Shown: positions 52,725 to 61,378 of the stretch, in pieces
Layout of the letters: each line of letters opens with the position of its first letter
Position numbering within the stretch: position 1 is the stretch's first letter
Source: Saprospira grandis DSM 2844
GTDB lineage: Bacteria; Bacteroidota; Bacteroidia; Chitinophagales; Saprospiraceae
Length of the DNA stretch: 64,000 nt
Assembly (NCBI RefSeq): GCF_000275825.1
Contig: NZ_JH719942.1
Location: forward strand, 3,405,154 to 3,469,153
Direction of reading: 5' to 3'
Translations under genes and position numbers: made by a program
The notes under the pieces: generated by a model
Seen by the model: the letters and a program-made list of their open reading frames with translations, nothing else
Database searches by the model: none
Told to the model about the DNA's origin: nothing

Positions 52725-55067
52725 ATGGCTAAGCAACTAGCAGAGATTAAGGCGCTCTTTAATAAGCGCTTTGGTTATCGAGAAACCAACTGGCAGAAAG
52801 AGAAGGTACAGGCCTTGGGTGGCTTGGAGCTGGATGGCTTGTATTTGGATGGGGAGCATCGTTTATTATGGGCCAATAGTGAGTCTATCGCTAAGCCTGT
52901 TTATGATGAACAGATTTTAGCGCTAAAAGCTAGTTACCCTAAGTTGCAGTTTTTGTTGTTGTCGAAGGCTGATATGCTTTTTTTGAGAGAAATAGAGCAA
53001 CAGTCAGGTGTTGGCTATGATAAGTGGTGGTTTATTCACAATTCGGAGTTGGCTATTCAAGAATCAGATATACTTTTGTCAAAGCTAAAGTGGCGGACAA
53101 GTTTATTTGATCGGATAAAAGACCTTAGACTCAAGCCTTCCGAACGCTTTGGAGAAATCATTAGTGCCTTAGTAGAGAAGGTAGAGCAATTTAAAGGAGA
53201 GGACTTTATTTACAAGTACTATTTTTATGTAAGTACAGTTGGTCAGCAGCCAGATGAGCTGAAGATTTCCTTTTGGAAGAATAAAAAAAGGAAGGAAAAC
53301 TCAGAAGAGCCAGAGTGTTTTTATGAAATCAATACACGGACGGAACGAGAAACCTTAGTTATTCGACCTAAGGAGTATGATCAGGGAGATAACAATAGTG
53401 GTAAAGATAATCCTTTTTCAATAGCTGCTAAAATAGCCAAGACAATAGGCGCTGTTCAAGTTAGAAATGGGGAGTGGGAAAAAGAATATACTTATCATTC
53501 TAAGCCAGCAGAGGGCATATTATCCTTTTTAAAGGGGGTTGATTTTAATGCGATTAACTATGGGCTTCTTGCAGGGGGAGGAGATTTAAAGCTAATTACA
53601 GAGGAGGAGGATTGGATACGTTATCGCAATGAAATAGATAGGCATTTTTCAAGGGAAGGAGGCAAAGTTTCAGATAAAGCGATAAAAGGGTTGACGTTAG
53701 AGTCCTTATCCTTAAAAAATATTGGTCATTTTGAAGAGCTAGAGATAGATTTAAGTCATCGAGTTAGTTGTTTTCTAGGGCTGAATGGTTCTGGAAAGAC
53801 GACTATTTTAAGAAGTATTGCATTAGCCCTTACAGGTGTTTATCAGCTGGAAGCAAGGGAGCCTTTAAAAGGTTGGTTGAAAGTAGATAGAGTTGAGAAA
53901 ACTACACAGGCATCTTCATATAAAGAAATATTAGCTCTTGATGGATCAATTGAGTTGTGTTTTAGTTCGAGAACTAAAGAAGAAAAACGAAAGCACCTAC
54001 ATCGAATACTATTTAAACCTCATGAAGAGCCGACTGAAGACCATAAGGCTGAGGAAAAAGTAGAGAAGTTTAGACTTCTTAATGGACGAGAATTCCCTAT
54101 ACCAATATTAGGCTTTGCGCAAGGACGTACTCGACCTTTGTCAACTAAAAAAGAAGAACAGGCTAGTGCAAAAAATTATAAAGGGCGTTCTACTATCTCC
54201 GATTTAGAAAACTTGATTACTGAAGAGGGGGATAATAAGTTGGAAGAGCTGAAACGCTGGTTGATGATTACGCATAATGAAGGGCTAAACTTAGAAGAAA
54301 GTATTGAGCGGGAGGAGGATCTCACGAAAAAGAAAATTAGTCAAAGAAAGCGAGATGGGTATAAGAAAGCATTCTACTTAGTCTTTGAGTTGATGACTGA
54401 GATCATAGGTCGGGAAATTACTTTTAATGTAGCCAATAAAGACACTTTATGGGTTAAACTTGGAGCATCCAAATCAGAAGATGATGATGAGGAATTAAAG
54501 GAACAAGTGATTTCTTTTAGTCGTCTGAGTCAGGGCTATAAGTCTGTCTTTGTTTGGGTGGGACATTTAGTTATACGTTATGCAGAGCATTATGATTATA
54601 GTGAAGGTTTTGAAACACAAGAGGGAATTATTTTTATTGATGAAATAGATCTCTTTTTGCACCCTCTTTGGCAAACTAGAGTCTTAAATATCTTAGTAGA
54701 GAAGTTTAACCGTGCTCGTTTTATAGTGACTACGCATTCGCCTTTGGTGGTGAGTTATATAACTGATGAGAGTACTGATTTAGCTTTGTATAGAATAGTA
54801 AAAGAAACTGTTGAGGAGGAGCTATATGTAAAAGGTAATGGTATTGAAGATACTTATGGTTACTGGATGGGTATAAAGAGGTTCCCACCCAAAATAACAG
54901 CTCTGATAGCTGAGGCAGACAATGCGATAAGTATAGATGCTTTTGATGAAGCAGCTGAGGTTATTGAAAAATTAGATGGCTGGGTGATGCCTGAATCAAT
55001 GGTAGTTAGAAAACTTCAAGCTCGATTAAATAGGCGGAAAATCATTTTTAAATTCCGAAAAAAGTAG
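52725..55067 (+). CDS. AAA ATPase, PtuA/Septu-like, with a 320-residue N-terminal extension
   Basis: The 780-residue protein has a C-terminal ABC/AAA-type ATPase: Walker A GLNGSGKTT (352-360), a helical insertion with a predicted coiled coil (about 480-560), signature-like SRLSQGYKS (599-607), Walker B GIIFIDEID (634-642) and the switch-His TTHSPLV (669-675). This is the OLD/RecF-like ATPase layout of PtuA in Septu defence and of the ATPase of some retron systems. Unlike ordinary PtuA, whose Walker A is near the N-terminus, about 320 residues precede it here (e.g. LGGLELDGLYLDGEHRLLWA, KWWFIHNSELA); I recognise no CARF or nuclease motif in them. The next gene, an HNH nuclease, starts 2 nt after the stop. 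ATP-driven sensing of infection is inferred. Confidence 0.82.
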   Translation: MAKQLAEIKALFNKRFGYRETNWQKEKVQALGGLELDGLYLDGEHRLLWANSESIAKPVYDEQILALKASYPKLQFLLLSKADMLFLREIEQQSGVGYDKWWFIHNSELAIQESDILLSKLKWRTSLFDRIKDLRLKPSERFGEIISALVEKVEQFKGEDFIYKYYFYVSTVGQQPDELKISFWKNKKRKENSEEPECFYEINTRTERETLVIRPKEYDQGDNNSGKDNPFSIAAKIAKTIGAVQVRNGEWEKEYTYHSKPAEGILSFLKGVDFNAINYGLLAGGGDLKLITEEEDWIRYRNEIDRHFSREGGKVSDKAIKGLTLESLSLKNIGHFEELEIDLSHRVSCFLGLNGSGKTTILRSIALALTGVYQLEAREPLKGWLKVDRVEKTTQASSYKEILALDGSIELCFSSRTKEEKRKHLHRILFKPHEEPTEDHKAEEKVEKFRLLNGREFPIPILGFAQGRTRPLSTKKEEQASAKNYKGRSTISDLENLITEEGDNKLEELKRWLMITHNEGLNLEESIEREEDLTKKKISQRKRDGYKKAFYLVFELMTEIIGREITFNVANKDTLWVKLGASKSEDDDEELKEQVISFSRLSQGYKSVFVWVGHLVIRYAEHYDYSEGFETQEGIIFIDEIDLFLHPLWQTRVLNILVEKFNRARFIVTTHSPLVVSYITDESTDLALYRIVKETVEEELYVKGNGIEDTYGYWMGIKRFPPKITALIAEADNAISIDAFDEAAEVIEKLDGWVMPESMVVRKLQARLNRRKIIFKFRKK

Positions 55068-55068
55068 T

Positions 55069-55818
55069 ATGCTGCATATTAAAAAAACTGACTCTTTACC
55101 AGAGTCTATTGAGGGGTTCCTAGCAGATGATTCAGAGTGTAGGTCTAAGAAAGGAAATGTTAGGGAGTATTTTAATTGTTTTAAAAAAAGGTCTTTAAAA
55201 GGAAATCTAAATGTAAGAAATAAGGTTTCGCTGCAGAGTCACCTTCTTGGAGAACAAGGAGGGTGTTGTTGTTATTGTGGTATTCGTATAGGGAAGCCTG
55301 CTTCAGTAAGCATAGAGCATTTTACATCTTTAACAGTTAATAGTGCACTAGTTCTAGACCATGGTAACTTGTTGGCATCGTGTACTTCTAGGAGTAGATG
55401 TAACCTTGGTCGAAACGATAAAGAACAACGTAAAAAGGTACAATTAAAAAACGTTTTAAACCCTAAAAGGGGAGAGGCAAGTGATTTTTATCAAAAAATG
55501 AAAATTAAATATATCCTGCCTGGGGAGAAAGTTAAAGGTGTGGGTAAGATCAGCTCTGGTAACACAGAAATAGATAAGGAATTAAATAATATTTTAAGCT
55601 TAAATAATTCTGACCTTATTAAATGTAGAAAAGAAGCGTTGAATGTTTTTATTTCATCATATGAAAAACTTTTAGTCTGTCTTCGTAGTGATGAATTAAT
55701 TTTAGATGAAATTTCTACTCTTTTTGAAAAAGATGATTTTTTAGCTATAAAGATGTATTGGCTTGGAGTAGAACTTTCTAAGTCAGACTATTTAGATCCC
55801 ACAAATTTAAACCTATAA
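55069..55818 (+). CDS. HNH endonuclease, PtuB/TIGR02646-like
   Basis: The 249-residue protein carries a zinc-type HNH core: CCYC (67-70) as the first CxxC, IEHF (82-85) holding the catalytic-type His84, then HGNLLASC (98-105) and CNLGR (111-115), giving four likely zinc-binding Cys (67, 70, 105, 111). This matches the TIGR02646/PtuB pattern of IEHF followed by NLxxSC and CNxxK/R. It would cut DNA. The tight coupling to the upstream ATPase (1 nt between stop and start) matches Septu ptuA-ptuB and retron effector pairs. Cas10 follows after 11 nt, so all three are probably on one transcript. The C-terminal half (about 140-249) is helical and not assigned. Confidence 0.82.
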   Translation: MLHIKKTDSLPESIEGFLADDSECRSKKGNVREYFNCFKKRSLKGNLNVRNKVSLQSHLLGEQGGCCCYCGIRIGKPASVSIEHFTSLTVNSALVLDHGNLLASCTSRSRCNLGRNDKEQRKKVQLKNVLNPKRGEASDFYQKMKIKYILPGEKVKGVGKISSGNTEIDKELNNILSLNNSDLIKCRKEALNVFISSYEKLLVCLRSDELILDEISTLFEKDDFLAIKMYWLGVELSKSDYLDPTNLNL

Positions 55819-55829
55819 TATCTAAACAA

Positions 55830-57323
55830 ATGTCAAAAAAATATTTATACTCGGCTTCGGTGCAGGGCATACAGTCTTTCATCTTTCAGACGAATAAGCT
55901 CAAAGAGATTGCTGGGGCGAGTGAGTTAGTGGAACAACTATCCACTCGAGACACATTGAAGCATGTCCTAGGAACAGCCTTCAATAAGGAAAATTTGATT
56001 GTAGCGGCAGCTGGAAAGATCAAATACCTATGTGATGATTTGGCGGCTTGTGAAAAGCTCTGTCAGTATATGCCGATATACGTTAGTCAAGAGGCGCCAG
56101 GGCTACAACTTAGTCAGTCGGTTGTCTTAGTAGATGGAGCTTTCAAAGAAGAGCACTATAGCCGATCAGAGCAAGCTTTAGATCAAAAGCGGGCATTTAT
56201 TGGGCGGCCAAATACAGAGGGCTGGATGATTGCGGATCGTGCGCCACAGACGGGGAAGCCCATTTATGAATACCTGAAAAAAGAGGCTTTGGATAGGGCC
56301 CAAGTCTTAAAGAGAAATATTGTTTCTCCAGGAGAAAAGACTAGTTTAGCTACTAAACTATTAGATGATTTAGATAAAGAATTTCCTACAGAACTATCTA
56401 AGCTCACTGCCAAAGATGATAACTGGTTAGCTGTAATTTATGCAGATGGCAATGATTTGGGAATTAAAATTCCAGACCTTTTAAAGGAGAGAGAGAAGAC
56501 GTTAGGAAGTTATCAAAAGGCTAGTCGGGAATTCTCAGAGGGTTTGGAGAATGCTAATGTTGAAGCATTTAAAAAGGCTACGGCTGTACTTATAACTCAT
56601 TTAGAAGAAGGAGGGGAGTTAGAGATAGACAAAGATACTGGTAAATATAAACTACCCCTTCGCCCGATTATTTGTGGCGGGGATGATTTAGTTGTGGTGA
56701 TACAGGCGCGTTATGCTCTTTTCTTTTGTGAGACCTACCTTAGCGTATTTGAGGAAGAGACAAAGCAAAAAATAGATGAGCGTCTCACGGCTTGTGCTGG
56801 TATAGCCTATATGAATGTTAAATACCCTTTTCACTATGGATTTAAATTGGCCAAGGATCTTTGTAGCCATGCCAAGAATAATTCTAGGGGAAAAGGAGAT
56901 GAAAAGGGGACTACTCCAGCCTCAATTAGCTTTCATAAGATTGAGACCTCATTTATAAGAAAATATGCTGAAATAGAAGAAGAGGAGATTAAGTACAAGG
57001 ATATAAGTGCTCAACCATATTTCCTTTATGCTAAGACTGGCTCAAGTCTAGAGGTACTAAAAAAACGCTTGGCTTTGCTTAGTCAAAAAGATGAGAAAAT
57101 GAAGGCTTTGTCTAGTCGCCTGCGTACTGTCTTAGGAACGGTCAATCAGCGAACAGAAGACGAACTATTGCTAGATTTAGATCGGGTTTATCAACTGTAT
57201 AAGCGAGAGCTAGATATGCTTTATGATGGTTTAGATGGACTGCTTGATATCATCAAAGGCAGTTACGACCTGATTGCCTTAAAGTCTCTTAAGAGTGTTA
57301 TTTATAAACCCCAAAACAAATAG
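55830..57323 (+). CDS. cas10: Cas10, type III-D-like, lacking the HD domain
   Basis: Cas10 is the large subunit of type III CRISPR complexes; its Palm domain makes cyclic oligoadenylates when the complex binds target RNA. The 497-residue protein starts directly with the Palm region (YLYSASVQGIQSFIFQTNKL); the N-terminal HD nuclease found in III-A/B Cas10 is absent, as is usual for III-D. The first Palm motif reads IYADGNDLG (203-211), and the cyclase motif GGDD is intact (283-286, in IICGGDDLVVV), so signalling should be active. The C-terminal ~130 residues are helical. It lies 11 nt behind the HNH gene and 8 nt before the Cas7 gene. No CARF effector is seen in the window, so the cyclic signal's receiver is not identified. 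Confidence 0.9.
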   Translation: MSKKYLYSASVQGIQSFIFQTNKLKEIAGASELVEQLSTRDTLKHVLGTAFNKENLIVAAAGKIKYLCDDLAACEKLCQYMPIYVSQEAPGLQLSQSVVLVDGAFKEEHYSRSEQALDQKRAFIGRPNTEGWMIADRAPQTGKPIYEYLKKEALDRAQVLKRNIVSPGEKTSLATKLLDDLDKEFPTELSKLTAKDDNWLAVIYADGNDLGIKIPDLLKEREKTLGSYQKASREFSEGLENANVEAFKKATAVLITHLEEGGELEIDKDTGKYKLPLRPIICGGDDLVVVIQARYALFFCETYLSVFEEETKQKIDERLTACAGIAYMNVKYPFHYGFKLAKDLCSHAKNNSRGKGDEKGTTPASISFHKIETSFIRKYAEIEEEEIKYKDISAQPYFLYAKTGSSLEVLKKRLALLSQKDEKMKALSSRLRTVLGTVNQRTEDELLLDLDRVYQLYKRELDMLYDGLDGLLDIIKGSYDLIALKSLKSVIYKPQNK

Positions 57324-57331
57324 ACAGATCA

Positions 57332-57919
57332 ATGACATACAAGATTAACTATGAAATAGAGTTTTTCTCCAATTGGCATTTGGGGAGTGGATTGGCCATT
57401 AGTGCTGATGTGGATGCGGCCACCCTTAAGGATGACCATGGTTTGCCCTATGTGCCAGGGAAAACCTTAAAGGGGATACTTAAAGATGCAGCTTCTCTTT
57501 TAGCTGAAAATGCTTATAAGGGAATTGATAAGGCTTTTGTAGACCGTATTTTTGGTATCAACGATAAGGATGCAGATGCTCAAGAGAGTAGTTTGAAGCA
57601 TTATCAGGCTCAGGCGTATTTTAGTAATGCCTATTTGAGTGAGCAGTTAGCTAATTGGTTGACGAATGAGAATGTAGGCAATCAGACAAAGTTATTTCAA
57701 CGCTATAGTTCTACGGCTATTGATCAGGAGACTGGAATTGCTGTAGATAAAAGCTTGCGTACTATAGAGGTTTGTATTCCTATTTCACTCTATGGGACTA
57801 TAGATAATCTACAATCTAAAGAAGATGTAGAGAAGATGAAGCTGGTTCTGGTTGCGGTAAAGAAAATGGGCCAAAATCGTCATCGTGGTTTAGGTCGTCT
57901 TGAATTAAAAAAAATCTAA
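57332..57919 (+). CDS. Cas7 (Csm3-like RAMP, group 7)
   Basis: A 195-residue RAMP protein with the RRM-type fold, a backbone subunit of the type III effector that binds crRNA. Visible are LGSGLAISADVDAATLKD, with Asp28 at the position of the target-RNA-cleaving Asp of Csm3, LPYVPGKTLKGILKDAA, typical of the family, and the C-terminal Gly-rich loop GQNRHRGLGRLEL. It is short but complete for a single Cas7 domain. It lies 8 nt after cas10 and 15 nt before the next gene, in the same operon. Cleavage of target RNA at Asp28 is inferred. Confidence 0.87.
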   Translation: MTYKINYEIEFFSNWHLGSGLAISADVDAATLKDDHGLPYVPGKTLKGILKDAASLLAENAYKGIDKAFVDRIFGINDKDADAQESSLKHYQAQAYFSNAYLSEQLANWLTNENVGNQTKLFQRYSSTAIDQETGIAVDKSLRTIEVCIPISLYGTIDNLQSKEDVEKMKLVLVAVKKMGQNRHRGLGRLELKKI

Positions 57920-57934
57920 AAAGCCCAAAGATAT

Positions 57935-59509
57935 ATGCCCACAATATTAAAGTTTAAATGTCAGTTTTTGTCTGATGTTATATTAAATGCGAGTAGTGCA
58001 ACTGCTTCTGTTAATGAAATTCTTGATTATGTACCTGGAAGTAACTTTTGGGGGATTTTGATGCAAGCGGCTTATCAGCAAGAGAATGAAAGCCTGATTA
58101 GGGCTTTACATGCTATTGGTGAAAGCAAGGTGCGTTGTGGAGATGCCCATTTAGTTTTTCTTGGAAAGCGAAGTTTTCGAGTGCCTAGATGTATGTTTCA
58201 GGAGAAAGTAAATAAGAAGCGAGTTTATTTTGACCACCTTTTGTCTAAGGAGGATCGAGATGCACAAAAAGGCTCTATTCAGCTCAAGCAGATGCGTACG
58301 GACTATCTAGTACCTTATGATAGTAAAAAAGGATTCAATACTAGTCGGCCAAAATCTAGATTAAGCATTAAAACAGCTTATGACTGTAATAAAAGACGCT
58401 CAGAGGAAGGGAAGATGTATAGCTATGAAGGATTAGTAAAGGGAAGTAAGTGGGAGTTTGAAGTAGAGGTAGAAAATGGAAGCCCAGAACTAGAGCAGTT
58501 CATCCAAGATACATTAGTTGGTATAAAGCGACTAGGAAAGTCTAGGTCTGCAGAGTTTGGGCGGGTTAAAATTGAGCTCATTGAGCAGAAAAAAGTAGAG
58601 CAGGCTAAAAAGCCTATTTATCCCGAAGAAAAAGAGGTAGAGTTTGTAGGTCTAACAACTAAGGATCTTGGCTTAGATAGTGACTATCAGCATATCATCT
58701 CTTTTTATGCAGAAAGTCGAATTTGCTTTCAATCGAAGGGGCAGACTACCGCAGAACCCCAGTTAGATCAGCTTTTAGAAGCTTTGCAATGGTCTGGAGT
58801 AAAGGCTAAATTTCTAAAGAGTCCAAACTATATCAGTCAAGCGGTTTATTCTCCTTGGAATGCCTATAGAAATGCTAGAGATGCTGATCGCTGGTATATA
58901 GAGAAAGGCTCTGTTTTCTTTTTAGCTGTAGATAAACTAGAGAAAGAAATAGTTGATCATGTATGGGTTGGAAGCTTTCAGAATGAAGGTTTTGGAAAGC
59001 TGCAACTGAATCCCGAGTTTTTATTTAAACGAGTAGATGCTGACAGCAAAGAAGAATATGCTGAAGAGCGTCAAGAAGATAATCCTCCACACCTTGAAGT
59101 TTCATCAGTAGATAAGAAAACTTCATATGAAGAGACTCCCAATGAAGTTAGTTTTGGAGAGAATGATGAGCTCTTGATTTTGATGTTGAAGGATGAATAT
59201 CTTGCTGAAGATATTGCGGCTAAATTAAAGCACTTTAGAAAAGCCAATAATGAAGACTTAATGCAGGTTTCTGCTAGCCAATGGGGGCAGATTCGTAACC
59301 TTGTCGTTCACTTTGATCGAAAGTCAGAGTTAGAAGCTGTTTTGTTTAGAGAGAACTTTGGATTTCTAAAAACAGCTAGTCGAAAGAACAGTTGGAGCAA
59401 TAAGTTGCGCAATAACTTAAAGGCGATATTTGATGGGCTTAAAGAAGAGCAAGCTCGAGAGTTCCTTTTATTATTAGCTAATGCAGAGGCAAAGAAAGTG
59501 GTCTATTAG
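57935..59509 (+). CDS. csx10: Csx10-like Cas5 protein with helical C-terminal extension
   Basis: A 524-residue RAMP. The N-terminal domain (about 1-228) has LSDVILNASSATASVNEILDYVPGSNFWGILMQA (read as two adjoining segments) and the Gly-rich loop GIKRLGKSRSAEFGRVKIEL, the pattern of the Csx10/group 5 RAMPs that cap the crRNA 5' end in III-D. A second RAMP-like half (about 240-375) ends with VGSFQNEGFGKLQLN. After an acidic linker, residues 405-524 are helical (DELLILMLKDEYLAEDI, SASQWGQIRNLV) and could supply the Cas11-like small subunit, which has no separate gene here. That last point is inference. The gene lies 15 nt after cas7; 92 nt separate it from the next gene. Confidence 0.78.
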   Translation: MPTILKFKCQFLSDVILNASSATASVNEILDYVPGSNFWGILMQAAYQQENESLIRALHAIGESKVRCGDAHLVFLGKRSFRVPRCMFQEKVNKKRVYFDHLLSKEDRDAQKGSIQLKQMRTDYLVPYDSKKGFNTSRPKSRLSIKTAYDCNKRRSEEGKMYSYEGLVKGSKWEFEVEVENGSPELEQFIQDTLVGIKRLGKSRSAEFGRVKIELIEQKKVEQAKKPIYPEEKEVEFVGLTTKDLGLDSDYQHIISFYAESRICFQSKGQTTAEPQLDQLLEALQWSGVKAKFLKSPNYISQAVYSPWNAYRNARDADRWYIEKGSVFFLAVDKLEKEIVDHVWVGSFQNEGFGKLQLNPEFLFKRVDADSKEEYAEERQEDNPPHLEVSSVDKKTSYEETPNEVSFGENDELLILMLKDEYLAEDIAAKLKHFRKANNEDLMQVSASQWGQIRNLVVHFDRKSELEAVLFRENFGFLKTASRKNSWSNKLRNNLKAIFDGLKEEQAREFLLLLANAEAKKVVY

Positions 59510-59601
59510 GCTTCAGGCTATGTCCATTATTCTTTTTTGCTGATGGGGGCTAGCAGTTTTATTGTATCTGCTAAGCGCTCTATCCTAAATCATCTGAACT
59601 T

Positions 59602-61197
59602 ATGTCTAATCGAAAATATTGTTATCAAGCTTTTGTCATTTTAGAGGCGGCTAGTCCTTTAAGAGTGGGCACAGGCCATAGAGAAGGTATACAGGATAAT
59701 CCTATTTTAAGAGATGCCTTTCAAATTCCTTATATCCCTGCTACGAGTTTGGCAGGAGTGCTCCGTCATTTGCATCAAGAGGTAGAGGGAAAAACAACAT
59801 CTACTATCTTTGGATCTGCGGCTAATGCGTTAGAAAGTGATAAAACGGGAAGTCGTATAGAATTCTCTTCTATGCATTTAGTTTTAGGCCAAGAGGCTAG
59901 CCAGTGGCGGGTTGCTGATGGGGTAAAAGCTATTCATGAACTGAAGGCGCCTTTGGACCAGCATTATCGCACACAATTTAGAGAGCATGTCCGCATTAAC
60001 CATAGAGGCGTAGCGGATAAGGAAAACCATGGAAAGTTTGACTCGGAGTTATTGCCCAAGGGCAGTCGCTTTGCTTGTCAGATTAGTTTTTGGCCCGAGC
60101 AGGAGGATCCTGCTGCCTGGGAGGAAGTTCTTCAGTTATTACAGCATCCTCTGTTCCGTTTGGGGGCTGGGAGTCGCAAAGGCTTTGGACAAATGAAGCT
60201 CGTTGCGCTTTATGAGCGTCAGTTAGACTTTAGCCAAGAGGAAGATATGGATCGTTATCTTCAAACCTCGGCTTGTTTAGATAAGCATCCTACAGCACTG
60301 TATAATAAGCGTAGCTTGGCTACTTTGGACTATAATGAACTTAAGCATTATCAGTTGCAGCTAGAGGCTGAGGACTTTGTCCTTTTTGGTGGCGATTTTA
60401 ATATGGAAATATTTAGCGATCTGCTTAAGAAAAGTGATAAGGAGTTACAAAAGGGCGCATTGCCTGACTTTAGTCCGAAGCTTGAAAATATCATAGCTTG
60501 GGATGGCCCAAGAATTCAAGAAAAGGAGGTGTATTTATTTCCTGCAACCTCAATTAAGGGCGCAATTGCGCATCGATTTGTTTATCATTTGAGACGCTTA
60601 AAAGAGGACTATATTGATCATCAGGCAGAGAGTTTTGAGGAAGAAGAAAATCAGTTGTCTGCTATTCAGAATCATTTAGAAAGATTGACTGATTCTGCTT
60701 ATGCTGCAGGCTTAGAAGAAATTAAAGCTGATTTAGAAAAGTTGAAGGAGGTGGAGCGGGAATTAGTTTTTTTAGCGGAAGGCCTACAATCTTCAGTTGG
60801 AGGAGCATACTTAGAGCAAGCGGTTAAGTCTTTATTTGGCTTAGCTGCTAAAGAAGGAGAGTCGGGCCAAGAGGGGCAGAGAGGACGTCTGTTATTGTCA
60901 GATGTATTTTTGACCAAAGATAAGGTGAGTAAAAAGATCTTTAACCATGTAGCCATTGATCGTTTTACGGCTGGAGCATTGGATCAAGCGCTTTATTCTG
61001 AAGAGGTCTTGGCCTTAAAAGAAGGGATTCGACTTGATTTATATGTAGAAAAGGCAGCTTTTGAGAGGGATCCTCTCATTCAGCAGGCTTTTGAGGCTGC
61101 GCTTAAGGACTTAGTGAGTGGGCATTTGCCCTTAGGTGGAGGCGTGATGCGCGGACATGGCCGAATGAAGGGCGAGATCCAAACGACGCAGGCTTAA
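59602..61197 (+). CDS. Double Cas7 (RAMP) subunit, Cas7-2x-like
   Basis: The 531-residue protein contains two Cas7 domains. The first (about 8-215) has SPLRVGTGHREGIQDNPILRD, with Asp32 at the Csm3 catalytic position, IPYIPATSLAGVLRHL and the loop LGAGSRKGFGQMKLVAL. The second (about 250-531) has EVYLFPATSIKGAIAHRF, a long helical insertion (about 335-400) and the final Gly-rich loop LPLGGGVMRGHGRMKGE; an obvious catalytic Asp is not seen there. Fused Cas7 pairs are known in type III-D variants, where they replace separate backbone subunits. It starts 92 nt after csx10; the spacer shows no clear signal. The next gene is separated by a GC-rich repeat. Confidence 0.82.
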   Translation: MSNRKYCYQAFVILEAASPLRVGTGHREGIQDNPILRDAFQIPYIPATSLAGVLRHLHQEVEGKTTSTIFGSAANALESDKTGSRIEFSSMHLVLGQEASQWRVADGVKAIHELKAPLDQHYRTQFREHVRINHRGVADKENHGKFDSELLPKGSRFACQISFWPEQEDPAAWEEVLQLLQHPLFRLGAGSRKGFGQMKLVALYERQLDFSQEEDMDRYLQTSACLDKHPTALYNKRSLATLDYNELKHYQLQLEAEDFVLFGGDFNMEIFSDLLKKSDKELQKGALPDFSPKLENIIAWDGPRIQEKEVYLFPATSIKGAIAHRFVYHLRRLKEDYIDHQAESFEEEENQLSAIQNHLERLTDSAYAAGLEEIKADLEKLKEVERELVFLAEGLQSSVGGAYLEQAVKSLFGLAAKEGESGQEGQRGRLLLSDVFLTKDKVSKKIFNHVAIDRFTAGALDQALYSEEVLALKEGIRLDLYVEKAAFERDPLIQQAFEAALKDLVSGHLPLGGGVMRGHGRMKGEIQTTQA

Positions 61198-61211
61198 TGG
61201 CCCTTAAAGAG

Positions 61212-61344
61212 CGGGCCGAAGGCCCGCTAAAGCGGCAGCGCTGGTAGTGGGTGGCCCGCAGGGCCAGACCCAAGCCGCCAAAGGCGGCTGCAGGGCCGAG
61301 CGAATAGCGAGCCCACGGACATAGCGCCCCGAAGGGGGCCGCCC
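61212..61344 (-). repeat. GC-rich modular intergenic element, copy P (reverse), inside the CRISPR operon
   Basis: On the minus strand it reads ATTTGGGCGGCCCCCTTCGG then GGCGCTATGTCCGTGGGCTC, CGCTATTCGCTCGGCCC, hairpin GCCGCC-ttt-GGCGGC, GGGTCTGGCCctgcGGGCCACC, CAGCGCTGCC and AGCGGGCC-ttc-GGCCCGCT. It fills the 181-nt gap between the double Cas7 gene and csx19; its leading end faces csx19. Confidence 0.85.
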
Positions 61345-61378
61345 AAATCATTATTAGATCAAGAATAGAAAAGCAAAG

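Noticed and set aside
55830-57323. Cas10 considered as a truncated pseudogene because of its short length
   Set aside because: The frame is intact, GGDD and DGND motifs are present, and absence of the HD domain is normal in subtype III-D.
16-61344. GC-rich elements considered as insertion sequences
   Set aside because: They are 110-160 bp with no transposase frame and no clear target-site duplication seen by eye; they look like non-autonomous or structural repeats instead.
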